Assembly: GCF_002897295.1 (NCBI RefSeq) | Contig: NZ_BEXF01000008.1 | Coordinates: 186,001 to 250,000, forward strand | DNA: 64,000 nt | DNA from: Brevibacillus reuszeri | GTDB taxonomy: Bacteria > Bacillota > Bacilli > Brevibacillales > Brevibacillaceae | Direction of reading: 5' to 3' | Part shown: positions 18,899 to 28,138 of the stretch, piece by piece | Numbering within the stretch: the first letter of the stretch is position 1 | Layout: each line of letters opens with the position of its first letter | The notes under the pieces: generated by a model | What the model was told of the DNA's origin: nothing | The model's input: only the letters and a program-made list of their open reading frames with translations | The model's database searches: none | Made by a program: the position numbers and the translations under genes

Positions 18899-20128
18899 AT
18901 GAAAAAAGCAGCACAATGGAAAACAATCGCTGTAGTATTGGCGGCGGTTTCGGTTATTGCCGCTGGCTGTAGTGATTCGTCTTCGGCATCTTCCACATCA
19001 GAATCGCTCCCGGTTGTGAAAGCATGGAAGGTGACTTCGAATGCCTCAGGCATGATTGCAGGCGGTAAAATTGTTCCGTCTGAAGAGGTTTCAGTCGTTT
19101 CCAAAGTTTCCGGCAAAGTAGCAAACGTCAGCGTAAAAGAAGGCTCTGTAGTAAAGAAGGGTGACGTTCTTGTTACGCTGGAGGCTACCGACTACCAACA
19201 GCAAATTAATCAGGCACAGGCTGCAATTGCAGGGGCACAGGCAAAGCTTCGTGATACCAAGGCAGGAGCACGTACAGAACAGCTCCAGCAGCTTTCCAGT
19301 GGCCTGCAACAGGCAGAAGCTACCCTGAAGGTATCCGAGAACAACTACAATCGGATGAAGGCTTTGTTTGACTCTGGGGCATTATCGGCAGCAGAATTGG
19401 AAAAATCCTCGCTTGATTTGGAAAAAGCCCGTTCTGCGGTAGAGCAATCCAAGGCTCAGTACGATCTGGCAAAAGCCGGTCCAACCTCTGATACGGTTGC
19501 AGCCCTGCAAGCTGAGGTAAGCCGTCTGAACTCCAGCCTGGAGATGGCCAAAAACGGCTATGACAACACTGTCGTTCATTCGCCAATCACTGGTATCGTA
19601 GCGAAGAAAAACATAAATCCAGGGGAGATGGCTGGAGCAGGTGCGCCACTTCTTGTTGTCGTTGATATGAATGAAGTCAAAGTGGAAGCAAGTGTTTCCC
19701 AAGATCAGATCAACAATGTAAAGGTTGGCTCTACTGTCGATGTGAAGGTAGGCAGCCTTGGCGGTAAAGTAATGACAGGAACCGTTGAATTCGTTTCCCC
19801 GATTTCTGACACGAACAGCACTTCGTTCCCGATCAAAGTAAAAGTAGCAAATCCGGATGGACTGCTGCGTGCGGGTATGATTGCAGAGGTCGTACTGCAA
19901 GGTCAGGCAGAACAAGGAACCAAAGTACCGACAACGGCTGTTCTTGAAAAAGACGGCAAGCATTTCATCTATATGATTGATCAAGATGTTGTACATGAAG
20001 TGGAAGTAACTGTCGATGGTGCTAGTGGTGATTGGACTACAGTCACAGCTGGTGTGAAAGACAACGATCAAATAGTGCTAAACCCAACGGACAAATTGTC
20101 TGAGGGCAGCAAGGTGATCGCAAACTAA
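18899..20128 (+). CDS. Lipoprotein membrane fusion protein (HlyD/RND adaptor family)
   Basis: A 409-residue adaptor lipoprotein. The signal peptide ends in the lipobox IAAGC with lipidated C24. A lipoyl half-motif (KVANVSVKEGSVVKKGD) is followed by a long heptad-rich coiled-coil hairpin of about residues 100-215 (many Q, A, E and L, including AQAAIAGAQAKL), the second half-motif (VHSPITGIVAKKNINPGE), a beta-barrel and a membrane-proximal domain. Such proteins couple an inner-membrane transporter to an exit duct or shape the exporter. Here it lies between a short adaptor and a DHA2 transporter, so two adaptors serve one operon. Confidence 0.88.
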   Translation: MKKAAQWKTIAVVLAAVSVIAAGCSDSSSASSTSESLPVVKAWKVTSNASGMIAGGKIVPSEEVSVVSKVSGKVANVSVKEGSVVKKGDVLVTLEATDYQQQINQAQAAIAGAQAKLRDTKAGARTEQLQQLSSGLQQAEATLKVSENNYNRMKALFDSGALSAAELEKSSLDLEKARSAVEQSKAQYDLAKAGPTSDTVAALQAEVSRLNSSLEMAKNGYDNTVVHSPITGIVAKKNINPGEMAGAGAPLLVVVDMNEVKVEASVSQDQINNVKVGSTVDVKVGSLGGKVMTGTVEFVSPISDTNSTSFPIKVKVANPDGLLRAGMIAEVVLQGQAEQGTKVPTTAVLEKDGKHFIYMIDQDVVHEVEVTVDGASGDWTTVTAGVKDNDQIVLNPTDKLSEGSKVIAN

Positions 20129-20141
20129 CGGGGGTGATGAC

Positions 20142-21713
20142 ATGGCGGAAGCGGTGGCACAGCGAGAGGAAAAAGGCGGAAACGGCGGAATGTGGTTGTC
20201 TCTTCTCGCTATCCTCTCGGGAACCTTCGTTGCGATTCTGAACAACAGTCTAATTAACGTCGCCTTACCAACGATGGTCAGTATCTTCGGTTCTTCTACC
20301 GAGACGATGCAATGGGTGCTGACCGGATATATGCTGGCAAACGCGGTCATGATCCCGATGAGCGGTTCCTTGTCAGCCAAGTTTGGAGCCAAAAAGATAT
20401 TTGTCTTATCACTAGCGTTTTTTACAGCGTCATCTGTCCTTTGCGCACTTGCCTGGAGCGACACCTCGCTCATCGCGTTTCGTGTCATCCAGGGGGTAAG
20501 CGGAGGAATGATCATGCCGATCGGAATGTCCATGATCTACATGATCGTACCACGTGAAAAGATCGGGATGGCACTCGGGATTTTCGGGATTGCCTCGATG
20601 ACGGCTCCCGCTCTTGGCCCAACCTTGGGTGGGTACCTCATTGAATTTTTAAGCTGGCAATTTTTGTTTCTGGTAGGGGTGCCATTTGGAATTTTTGCCG
20701 TCATCATGAGTATGGTGCTGCTCAAGGAAACGCCGAAAAAGCCGGAGCTGAAGTTTGACTTCCTCGGAGCCATTTTGGCGATCGTCGGGTTTGGTACTCT
20801 CCTCCTTGCGTTTAGTAAAGGGCAAGCAGAGGGATGGACATCCTTTTTCATCGTGAGTTTGTTTTTCGTTGCGATTATGAGTTTAGCGCTTTTCGTTTGG
20901 GTAGAGCTCGGCAAGGAATCGCCGCTTTTAGATCTGCGTCTGCTGAGGATCCCAGTATTTTCGATTAGTATTTTGACATCTGGGTTTGTCATGATGGGGA
21001 TGATGGGCGGGATCTTCCTGATGCCGATCTTCTTGCAGAACATTCAGGGCATGACAGCGATGGAGTCCGGTATCTTATTGATGCCACAGTCGATTGCGAT
21101 GGCGATCATGATGCCGATCAGTGGTAAGTTGATGGATAAATATGGAATAGGTCCAATTGGGCTCGTCGGTTTATCGATCATGAGCATTACCACATTCGAG
21201 CTGCACAATCTGGCAGCCGACAGCATGCATTCTTGGATGAACATGATTTTGACGATCCGTGGAATCGGAATCGGTCTCTGCATGATGACACTGTCTACAG
21301 TTGGGATGAACGCAGTTCCACGTACGAGTGTAGGGGATGCCTCTCCGCTCTCCAACGTATTGCGGCAAGTGTTGAGCTCGTTTGCGATTGCGATTTTGAC
21401 CGTTATCATGCAAGCGCGCCAAACCTTTCATCTGGCGTCAATCTCCGACAATTTGAACACTGACATGGCCACACAATTTATTAGTGGCATCTCTGGCATG
21501 TATACACAGGTAGGTGTCGATGCTGCCAGCGCATCTGGTGGAGCGAGTGCAATCTTGTTTGGAATGATGGCGAAAGAAGCGATGGTTCAAGGAATCGGGG
21601 ACACGTTCCTGATTTCTGCAATACCGATCGTCATCTCGATTCCACTGCTTTATTTCCTGCATAAAAAGCCGAAAAAACCGGATGCACCACAAACGCAAAA
21701 AACAGCAGCCTAA
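20142..21713 (+). CDS. DHA2-family MFS efflux transporter (EmrB/QacA type, 14 TMS)
   Basis: A 523-residue drug/proton antiporter of the DHA2 family. About 14 hydrophobic segments are visible. Family signatures are NNSLINVALPTMV in TM1, LSAKFGAKKIF as the loop 2-3 motif A, and IGMALGIFGIASMTAPALGP as motif C in TM5. Start is ATG behind GGGGGTGATGAC. It ends the MarR-adaptor-adaptor-transporter operon, and its stop codon lies in the loop of the terminator hairpin. Substrate is not inferable; lipophilic cations or antibiotics are typical of the family. Confidence 0.92.
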   Translation: MAEAVAQREEKGGNGGMWLSLLAILSGTFVAILNNSLINVALPTMVSIFGSSTETMQWVLTGYMLANAVMIPMSGSLSAKFGAKKIFVLSLAFFTASSVLCALAWSDTSLIAFRVIQGVSGGMIMPIGMSMIYMIVPREKIGMALGIFGIASMTAPALGPTLGGYLIEFLSWQFLFLVGVPFGIFAVIMSMVLLKETPKKPELKFDFLGAILAIVGFGTLLLAFSKGQAEGWTSFFIVSLFFVAIMSLALFVWVELGKESPLLDLRLLRIPVFSISILTSGFVMMGMMGGIFLMPIFLQNIQGMTAMESGILLMPQSIAMAIMMPISGKLMDKYGIGPIGLVGLSIMSITTFELHNLAADSMHSWMNMILTIRGIGIGLCMMTLSTVGMNAVPRTSVGDASPLSNVLRQVLSSFAIAILTVIMQARQTFHLASISDNLNTDMATQFISGISGMYTQVGVDAASASGGASAILFGMMAKEAMVQGIGDTFLISAIPIVISIPLLYFLHKKPKKPDAPQTQKTAA

Positions 21714-21732
21714 ATCTGGCTGCTGTTTTTTC
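21701..21732 (+). terminator. Intrinsic terminator of the efflux operon
   Basis: AACAGCAGCC pairs with GGCTGCTGTT around TAAATCT, which contains the stop codon of the transporter gene; T6 follows. Confidence 0.9.
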
Positions 21733-21759
21733 TGTATATAGGTTGTCCGATCCGAAGTG

Positions 21760-21909
21760 CTACGAGGAGATTAGCTTAATAAAGAAGTAAATAATTCTTC
21801 CTGCAATATAGCCTAGCAAAATCGTCCAGCCAATTTTAGCCCAGACGTTCAATCCCTTTATGAACTCACGCAAGCTTTTCCGGCGAGGCGGCTGCTGATT
21901 CTGATTCAA
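21760..21909 (-). CDS. 49-residue membrane protein overlapping the EamA gene
   Basis: A small ORF that starts at TTG 21909 behind AAAGGAG (7-bp spacing) and overlaps the last 44 bp of the EamA transporter gene in another frame. The product begins MNQNQQPPRRKSLREF and continues as one hydrophobic segment, VWAKIGWTILLGYIAGRII, ending FFIKLISS. The Pro/Arg-rich N-terminus would stay in the cytosol by the positive-inside rule. The Shine-Dalgarno, the amphipathic/hydrophobic layout and the translational overlap support a real gene. No family is recognised. It could assist the transporter encoded upstream, which is inference only. Confidence 0.65.
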   Translation of the reverse strand: MNQNQQPPRRKSLREFIKGLNVWAKIGWTILLGYIAGRIIYFFIKLISS

Positions 21910-22816
21910 CAGTGTTCACTCCTTTGGGGGTTTGATTGTATCGAATGAACAAATAAATCCCTGCGATAATGATGAGACCACCAATCCATTGCGGTATTGT
22001 GACGACTTCCCCGAGGATAAAGTACGCCAGAATCGCTGTTCCAATCGGTTCTCCCAGAATTCCCATAGAAATCGTAGTGGTGTTTAGCCACTTGATAATC
22101 CAGTTGAATATCGAGTGACCGAGCAAGGTTGGAAAAAGAGCGAGACAGAAGAACCAACCCCAGTCAGAAGCAGGATACCCAATTAACGGGTAGCCCAAAA
22201 CAAGATCGTATGCAACGAGGATCAAGCTTGTGGCAGAATAGACAACGAGTGTGTACGCAAACGATGACATATGCTGACGGACGTATTGCCCGACCAGCCA
22301 ATAACCGGTCACCGTGGCAGCACCCATCAGGGCCAGAGCATCACCCAGCAAGGCCATCCCACCTACCTGAAAATCACCCCACCCAATGACAAAGCTCCCT
22401 ACGATGGCAAGTAGACCCCCTGTCAGAGCCAACAAGCGAACCTTTTCCCCAAAAAAGAAATAGCCTCCAATAAACGCAAATAATGGCTGCAGGGTAACCA
22501 GAACGGTTGAGCTGGCTACTGATGTGTAGTTGAGTGACTCAAACCACAGCAGGAAGTGACTGGCTAAAAAGGCACCTGACAATAGACAGAGTAGCCACAC
22601 TTTTTTTGGCATTTTTACGATTTCACCGAGTGCCCCGCGATTCCAAAATAGGAACGGCAATGTCAGCACTACCGAGAAAACAAGACGATACGTTGCGATA
22701 ATCGGCGCTGGTGCATTCGATAGCTTTACAAAAATAGCGGATGTCGATATCGCAATCACACCGATGAGCAATGCCAGATACGGAGGAAACAACGGTTTTT
22801 CCAATGACTTTTCCAT
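21866..22816 (-). CDS. EamA/DMT-family transporter
   Basis: A 316-residue inner-membrane protein with ten predicted helices in two EamA repeats. The first repeat begins ALLIGVIAISTSAIFVKLS and the second GDALALMGAATVTGYWLVG; the repeat-end signature GEPIGTAILAYFILGE is near residue 265. Members of this drug/metabolite superfamily move amino acids, metabolites or unknown solutes. ATG at 22816 follows AAGAAGGTG; the upstream in-frame extension to 22882 lacks a ribosome site. The C-terminal tail is rich in Ser, Ala and Glu and overlaps the small ORF downstream. Confidence 0.88.
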   Translation of the reverse strand: MEKSLEKPLFPPYLALLIGVIAISTSAIFVKLSNAPAPIIATYRLVFSVVLTLPFLFWNRGALGEIVKMPKKVWLLCLLSGAFLASHFLLWFESLNYTSVASSTVLVTLQPLFAFIGGYFFFGEKVRLLALTGGLLAIVGSFVIGWGDFQVGGMALLGDALALMGAATVTGYWLVGQYVRQHMSSFAYTLVVYSATSLILVAYDLVLGYPLIGYPASDWGWFFCLALFPTLLGHSIFNWIIKWLNTTTISMGILGEPIGTAILAYFILGEVVTIPQWIGGLIIIAGIYLFIRYNQTPKGVNTVESESAAASPEKLA

Positions 22817-22941
22817 GTGTACACCTTCTTGTGCTGATAATTCACGATGGACTCTATTGTACCGTTCAGGTGAAAAATTCACAATGTTATGCGTAACCAG
22901 CTGATTGAAAGGTTTTTTTTCAAACAGGAAATCCTACAGGC

Positions 22942-23679
22942 ATGAGATACCTATACACAACTTACCTCATTGCCATGCTTATACTCGTTTTCGTTTGTTT
23001 TCCTAGTAAGAGTCAGGCAATACCGCTTACTCCGATTCACATTTTAATTGACGTTGGCCATGGAGGTGTAGATTCCGGCACATCTTTTGGCAACCTCTAC
23101 GAAAAGGACATTAATCTGCAGGTTGCCAAGCGCTTGTATCAGCAATTGACAGATGTTGGCTACAGTGTAGCCCTGAATCGGGAAGAAGACATTGCCCTTA
23201 GTGACGATAATCGGTGGCTGCACAGCCGCTCCAGGCATCTTCGTGATCTCGCCCAACGCAAAAATCTCGCCAAGGAAATGGTTCCGCAGGTGATGCTCAG
23301 CCTGCATGTAAACTGGTCCTCCGATTCAGGGCGACGTGGTCCAGTCATCCTGTATCAAAGCAATGAGCAGGGCTACATGCTTGCTGATCTTTTGCAGAGC
23401 TCGTTGAACCGTCTGGCGGGAAGCAAAGACAAGCCAGTAAAGGGCAAGACGTATTACGTGCTGCGGCATAACTACTGTCCCTCAGTCATTGTGGAGATGG
23501 GCTTTATAAGCAATGCGGCAGACCGGCAGCTTTTGACGGACCCGAAAGGACAAGAAAAAATCGCCCAGGCCATTACGGAAGCCGTGAGCGAATACGTTAT
23601 CTTGACGGGGAATCTGAAAATGGAGGCAGTTGCTGAAGAAAGCTGGTGGCAAAATCTAGCGAACGGATTGGTTAACTAA
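22942..23679 (+). CDS. N-acetylmuramoyl-L-alanine amidase (Amidase_3, CwlD-like)
   Basis: Zinc amidase that cuts the amide between muramic acid and the stem peptide of peptidoglycan. The 245 residues hold a signal or anchor segment (residues 1-26, ending SQA) and one Amidase_3 domain. Zinc ligands are H40 in DVGHGG, E54 in YEKDIN and the His of SLHVN (about 118). The catalytic Glu is in IVEMGFIS near residue 188. Length and lack of extra binding domains resemble CwlD, which makes muramic-lactam in spore cortex, but that role is inferred. It converges with and overlaps by 24 bp the polysaccharide deacetylase-like gene. Confidence 0.88.
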   Translation: MRYLYTTYLIAMLILVFVCFPSKSQAIPLTPIHILIDVGHGGVDSGTSFGNLYEKDINLQVAKRLYQQLTDVGYSVALNREEDIALSDDNRWLHSRSRHLRDLAQRKNLAKEMVPQVMLSLHVNWSSDSGRRGPVILYQSNEQGYMLADLLQSSLNRLAGSKDKPVKGKTYYVLRHNYCPSVIVEMGFISNAADRQLLTDPKGQEKIAQAITEAVSEYVILTGNLKMEAVAEESWWQNLANGLVN

Positions 23680-24438
23680 TTTTGAGATCGTGACGAATTC
23701 GGCCTCCTTCTGAATGCGCGGGATATACTGCCGCAGAACGGAGGCTGTTTTCTTGCCCGGAGGACCGACATGTCCTATCGCCACACAGATCGGATGTGTA
23801 CCAATTCGTTTGCATATTTTTTCCATTTGCTGGGTAATGTGTGGGACCGAATATACATCGTCGAGAAAGATTTGGTTTTCGGTGTGGGGTACGCCCATCT
23901 CTGTGGCAATTTTGGAAGCAACGCTCTTATCAGTGGTGCGGCTGTCCAAGTATATCAACCCGCGCTCTTTGACCACACTCATGATGATGCGCATGATCCG
24001 CTCGTCAGCGGTTACCTTTGAGCCCATATGATTGTTCATCCCGATGGCGTGTGGGACATCATCGATTGCCTTTTGGACCCGACTGCGTATTTCCTCATCA
24101 GAGAGGTCGGTCGTAATCGCACCTGGACCAAGCCATGAGCGCTTCCCCTTTACTGGCTCCATGGGCATGTGTACGAAAACGTCATGCCCCTTTTGATGGG
24201 CGAGCTCGGCATCCTGCTTGGTGCTTGGCAAAAACGGCATGACAGCGACGGTGAGCGGTACAGGCAGCGCCAAAATTTCTGCAGTGCCAGACATATTGTT
24301 GCCGAAATCGTCGATGACAAAAGCAACCACTTTTTTCGGTGGGGTTTCCTGCTGAGAAGAGATTGTAGCTGCACTGGTGTGACTGGTAGACACAAATAGA
24401 AGAACGGCTGCTAACGCAAGTAATTTCCTCCAATACAT
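23656..24438 (-). CDS. Divergent polysaccharide deacetylase (YibQ-like)
   Basis: A 260-residue secreted protein: signal peptide MYWRKLLALAAVLLF to TSAA, then a divergent NodB-fold domain of the YibQ family. Visible motifs are VVAFVIDDFGNN (paired Asp near residues 42-43), HDVFVHMPMEP, IGMNNHMGSKVT with a His likely in metal binding, LIYLDSRTTDKS, and CVAIGHVGPPGKKTA. Family members act on sugar polymers of the envelope; the substrate is not known. ATG at 24438 is chosen because AAGGAGGGCG precedes it; an in-frame extension to 24507 lacks both site and signal-peptide logic. Convergent 24-bp overlap with the amidase gene. Confidence 0.82.
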   Translation of the reverse strand: MYWRKLLALAAVLLFVSTSHTSAATISSQQETPPKKVVAFVIDDFGNNMSGTAEILALPVPLTVAVMPFLPSTKQDAELAHQKGHDVFVHMPMEPVKGKRSWLGPGAITTDLSDEEIRSRVQKAIDDVPHAIGMNNHMGSKVTADERIMRIIMSVVKERGLIYLDSRTTDKSVASKIATEMGVPHTENQIFLDDVYSVPHITQQMEKICKRIGTHPICVAIGHVGPPGKKTASVLRQYIPRIQKEAEFVTISKLVNQSVR

Positions 24439-24579
24439 ATGATCGCCCTCCTTGTCCAATTTTTTCTTAGTCTGTTCAAGCGATCCATTCTTTACCCACC
24501 TATTCACGGACTTGGCTTACATGATTCCCCTATGTTACGATTAAATATAGTAGTTTTGTAACGAGAGGGGTCGGATTCC

Positions 24580-27234
24580 TTGAGTCATTTTGTATTAATT
24601 GATGGAAACAGCGTTGCCAACCGGGCGTTTTATGCGCTTCCTTTGCTGTCCACTTCAGCGGGATTGCATACCAACGCCGTGCTGGGTTTTACTACCATGC
24701 TTTTAAAAGTGCTGGAGGAAATGAAGCCTACGCATATCATGGTTGCGTTTGATGCAGGGAAAGTCGTATTTCGCCATACCGAGTATGCCGAGTACAAAGG
24801 AGGGCGCAGCAAAACCCCACCTGAGCTTTCTGAACAGTTTCCGCTGATTCGGGAGCTTTTGGACGCCTTTTCGATTAAACGCTTTGAGCTGGAAGGCTAC
24901 GAGGCGGACGATATTATTGGCACGCTGACGAAGGAAGCAGACCAAAAGCAATGGAAGACGACTGTCATCACAGGTGACAAGGACATGCTCCAGCTCGTTT
25001 CGGACCATGTTTCTGTTGCGTTGACGCGCAAGGGAGTAAGCGAAATTGAGCTGTACACCCCCGAAGAAATTCATGAAAAATACGGCTTGAAGCCGCTGCA
25101 AATTATCGATTTAAAAGGTTTGATGGGCGATTCCTCTGACAATATTCCAGGTGTGCCGGGAGTCGGGGAGAAAACAGCCCTGAAGCTTTTGCATGAATAC
25201 GGTTCAGTTGAAGAGGTCTTGGCGAACGTAGATCGTGTCTCTGGGAAAAAGCTGCAAGAGAACCTGCGTGAAAATGTCGACAAGGCAAACATGAGCAAAG
25301 CATTGGCGACTATTTTGCGAGAGGCTCCTGTCGAGCTCGATGTACAAGAGACTGGTTACGCAGGCTACGATGGCTTATTGCTCAGTGATTTTTTCAAGAA
25401 AATGGAATTCAAATCACTGCTCTCCAAAATCAAAGTGGAGCAAGCCATGGATGAGAATGGACAGGCAGGTGAGGCAAAGCCGTTTGCTTTTGAAATCGTC
25501 ACCGAAGAAACAGCAGAAAAATATACGGAAAAGCTGACCTCCCCGATGGCTGTTTACGTCGAGATGGATGGAGAAAATTATCACCATGCGCCAATTCTTG
25601 GCTTTGGCATCGCAGCGGAAGGGACGACTCTGTACGTGCCGTGGGATGTGGCCAAGGAGTGGAAGGCACTCGGTACATGGCTTGCCGATGCATCCAAGGA
25701 AAAATGGGTATTTGACGGCAAGCGTGACACGGTTGGGCTGGCTTGGCATGAGCTGCCTGTTGGCGGTATCAGCTTCGATGTTTATCTTGCGTCATACCTT
25801 TTGAATGCAACAGAAAGCAATCATACGCTGGACAGCATCGCAAGCCAGTACACGAGTGTCAGAGTGCGACCAGATGAAGACGTATACGGCAAGGGTGCAA
25901 AACGACTCGTGCCAGAAACAGACGTACTGAGTGAGCATGTGGCGCATAAAGCTGCTGCTGTTTGGCAAAGTGTGCCTGTCCTTCGCGAGCAGCTCGCAGA
26001 AAATGAGATGGGTGCGCTTCTAAACGATTTGGAGGCACCACTTAGTATGGTACTCGCTCTCATGGAGAAACAGGGCGTCAAGGTCAATCGAGAGCGTCTG
26101 GAGCAGATGGGCGAGGAGCTGGATAAGAAGCTGGCGGGGTTGACCACGCAAATTTATGAGCTGGCAGGCGGAGAGCCTTTTAACATCAATTCACCGAAGC
26201 AATTGGGCGAGATCTTATTTGACCGGCTCGCACTGCCTGTATTGAAAAAAACAAAGACGGGTCCATCCACAAGTGCGGACGTTTTGGAAAAGCTGGCGCC
26301 GTATCATCCGATCATCGATGCCATTCTTACATTCCGTCAGCTCGGCAAGCTGCGTTCGACTTATATTGAAGGCTTGACCAAAGAGATTCACACGAAGACA
26401 AGCAAGGTGCATACGCTCTACAATCAAGCGACAACAGCTACGGGACGGTTGTCCAGTACAGATCCTAACCTGCAAAACATCCCGATTCGAATGGAGGAAG
26501 GCAGAAAGATTCGCGAGGCGTTTATCCCGTCAGAGGATGGCTGGTACATGCTTGCAGCTGACTACTCCCAGATCGAGCTGCGTATTTTGGCGCACATTTC
26601 TGGTGACGAGAATTTGATTGATGCCTTCCGCAAGGGCATGGATATTCACACGCGCACAGCGATGGATGTGTTTGGCGTCAGCGAGGGTGATGTGACTTCC
26701 TTGATGCGTCGCCAGGCAAAGGCGGTTAACTTTGGAATCGTGTACGGAATCAGTGACTACGGATTGTCGCAGAACCTGAACATTACGCGAAAGGAAGCGG
26801 GAGACTTCATCGAGCGTTACTTTGACGTATTTGCTGGCGTGAAGCAGTGGATGGAAGAAATCGTGAAAGAGGCCAAGCAGGACGGCTATGTGACGACGTT
26901 GCTGAATCGCAGACGCTACCTGCCAGATATTCGCAGCAGCAATTTCAACCTCCGTTCCTTTGCCGAGCGTACAGCCATGAACACGCCGATTCAAGGTACC
27001 GCAGCAGATGTTATCAAGCTGGCGATGATTCGCATGCAGGAGGCGCTGGTTGAAAAAGGACTGGCAAGCCGCATGCTGTTGCAGGTACACGATGAATTGG
27101 TCTTCGAGGTTCCGGAAAATGAGCTGGAGATCATGCAAAAGCTGGTGCCGGAAGTTATGGAGAGCGCTCTTGCGCTGAATGTGCCACTCAAGGTGGACGT
27201 CAATTATGGACGTAGCTGGTATGAGGCGAAATAA
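24580..27234 (+). CDS. polA: DNA polymerase I
   Basis: Repair and Okazaki-fragment polymerase, 884 residues. The N-terminal 5'-nuclease (to about residue 290) has LIDGNSVANRAFYALP, YEADDIIGTL and the H3TH motif GVPGVGEKTALKLL. The middle 3'-5' exonuclease-like domain is degenerate: VYVEMDGE stands where the proofreading Asp/Glu pair should be, and the exo III region reads LSEHVAHKAA, as in inactive Bacillus Pol I. The polymerase domain has DYSQIELR with D661, the O helix RRQAKAVNFGIVYG and HDE with D838. Start is TTG at 24580. It is followed by mutM and coaE, a conserved order. Confidence 0.97.
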   Translation: MSHFVLIDGNSVANRAFYALPLLSTSAGLHTNAVLGFTTMLLKVLEEMKPTHIMVAFDAGKVVFRHTEYAEYKGGRSKTPPELSEQFPLIRELLDAFSIKRFELEGYEADDIIGTLTKEADQKQWKTTVITGDKDMLQLVSDHVSVALTRKGVSEIELYTPEEIHEKYGLKPLQIIDLKGLMGDSSDNIPGVPGVGEKTALKLLHEYGSVEEVLANVDRVSGKKLQENLRENVDKANMSKALATILREAPVELDVQETGYAGYDGLLLSDFFKKMEFKSLLSKIKVEQAMDENGQAGEAKPFAFEIVTEETAEKYTEKLTSPMAVYVEMDGENYHHAPILGFGIAAEGTTLYVPWDVAKEWKALGTWLADASKEKWVFDGKRDTVGLAWHELPVGGISFDVYLASYLLNATESNHTLDSIASQYTSVRVRPDEDVYGKGAKRLVPETDVLSEHVAHKAAAVWQSVPVLREQLAENEMGALLNDLEAPLSMVLALMEKQGVKVNRERLEQMGEELDKKLAGLTTQIYELAGGEPFNINSPKQLGEILFDRLALPVLKKTKTGPSTSADVLEKLAPYHPIIDAILTFRQLGKLRSTYIEGLTKEIHTKTSKVHTLYNQATTATGRLSSTDPNLQNIPIRMEEGRKIREAFIPSEDGWYMLAADYSQIELRILAHISGDENLIDAFRKGMDIHTRTAMDVFGVSEGDVTSLMRRQAKAVNFGIVYGISDYGLSQNLNITRKEAGDFIERYFDVFAGVKQWMEEIVKEAKQDGYVTTLLNRRRYLPDIRSSNFNLRSFAERTAMNTPIQGTAADVIKLAMIRMQEALVEKGLASRMLLQVHDELVFEVPENELEIMQKLVPEVMESALALNVPLKVDVNYGRSWYEAK

Positions 27235-27281
27235 GCCTGCACGAAAATAGATAGATTCAGACAGCGAGAGGAGGAGGCCGC

Positions 27282-28109
27282 ATGCCAGAATTGCCTGAGG
27301 TGGAAACCGTCGTTCGGACACTAAGAGGGCTGGTACTGGGGAAAACAATCGAGCGAGTCAGTGTCCTTTTGCCCCGCATCATTCGCACGCCGGATGATGT
27401 GGAGGCATTCAAGGCACAGCTTGCTGGACAAACCATCCAGGATATTACACGTCGTGCGAAGTTCATTCAATTTTATCTCGATCAGGATGTACTCATCTCC
27501 CATTTGCGAATGGAAGGGCGCTATGGCTTGTATCAGCACGATGAGCCGATCGAAAAGCATACCCACGTTATTTTTCATTTTACCGACAAGACCGAGCTGC
27601 GCTATCGCGATGTTCGCCAGTTTGGCACGATGGATTTGTACCCGCGGGGGATGGAGACGAGCACGGGACCGCTCGCAAAGCTTGGCGTGGAGCCCCTTGA
27701 GGATAGCTTTACAGCTGATGTTTTAAAGCAGCTGTTAAAAGGGCGTCCAACAAAAATTAAACCACTTCTTTTGAACCAGGAATGTATTGTCGGGCTGGGG
27801 AATATTTATGTGGACGAGTCTCTCTTTAAAGCGGGGATTCATCCTGAGCGTCCTGCTGGCAAGCTGAACGGCAAACAAGTCATTCGCCTGCACGAAAGTA
27901 TTGTGGCGACGCTCTCTGAAGCAGTTGAGCAGGGGGGAAGCTCCATCAAGTCTTATGTGAACGGACAAGGCGAGATGGGCATGTTTCAGCAATCACTTTT
28001 GGTGTACGGCAGAAAAGATGAGCCTTGTGTCAATTGTGGGACAGAGATAATCCGCTTTGTCGTAGGCGGTAGAGGGACACATATTTGCCCCCTTTGCCAG
28101 AAAAAGTAA
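27282..28109 (+). CDS. mutM: Formamidopyrimidine-DNA glycosylase
   Basis: Removes oxidised purines such as 8-oxoguanine and nicks the abasic site. The 275-residue protein has the Schiff-base N-terminus PELPEVETV (P2 nucleophile, E3), the conserved Lys in the HLRMEGRY region near residues 72-79, GNIYVDESLFKAGIHP with helix-two-turn-helix, and a C-terminal zinc finger CVNC...CPLC. Start is ATG behind GAGAGGAGGAGGCCGC. It lies between polA and coaE as in B. subtilis. Confidence 0.97.
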   Translation: MPELPEVETVVRTLRGLVLGKTIERVSVLLPRIIRTPDDVEAFKAQLAGQTIQDITRRAKFIQFYLDQDVLISHLRMEGRYGLYQHDEPIEKHTHVIFHFTDKTELRYRDVRQFGTMDLYPRGMETSTGPLAKLGVEPLEDSFTADVLKQLLKGRPTKIKPLLLNQECIVGLGNIYVDESLFKAGIHPERPAGKLNGKQVIRLHESIVATLSEAVEQGGSSIKSYVNGQGEMGMFQQSLLVYGRKDEPCVNCGTEIIRFVVGGRGTHICPLCQKK

Positions 28110-28138
28110 TCAAGTGCTATCGGGAGAGGAGGATGAAC

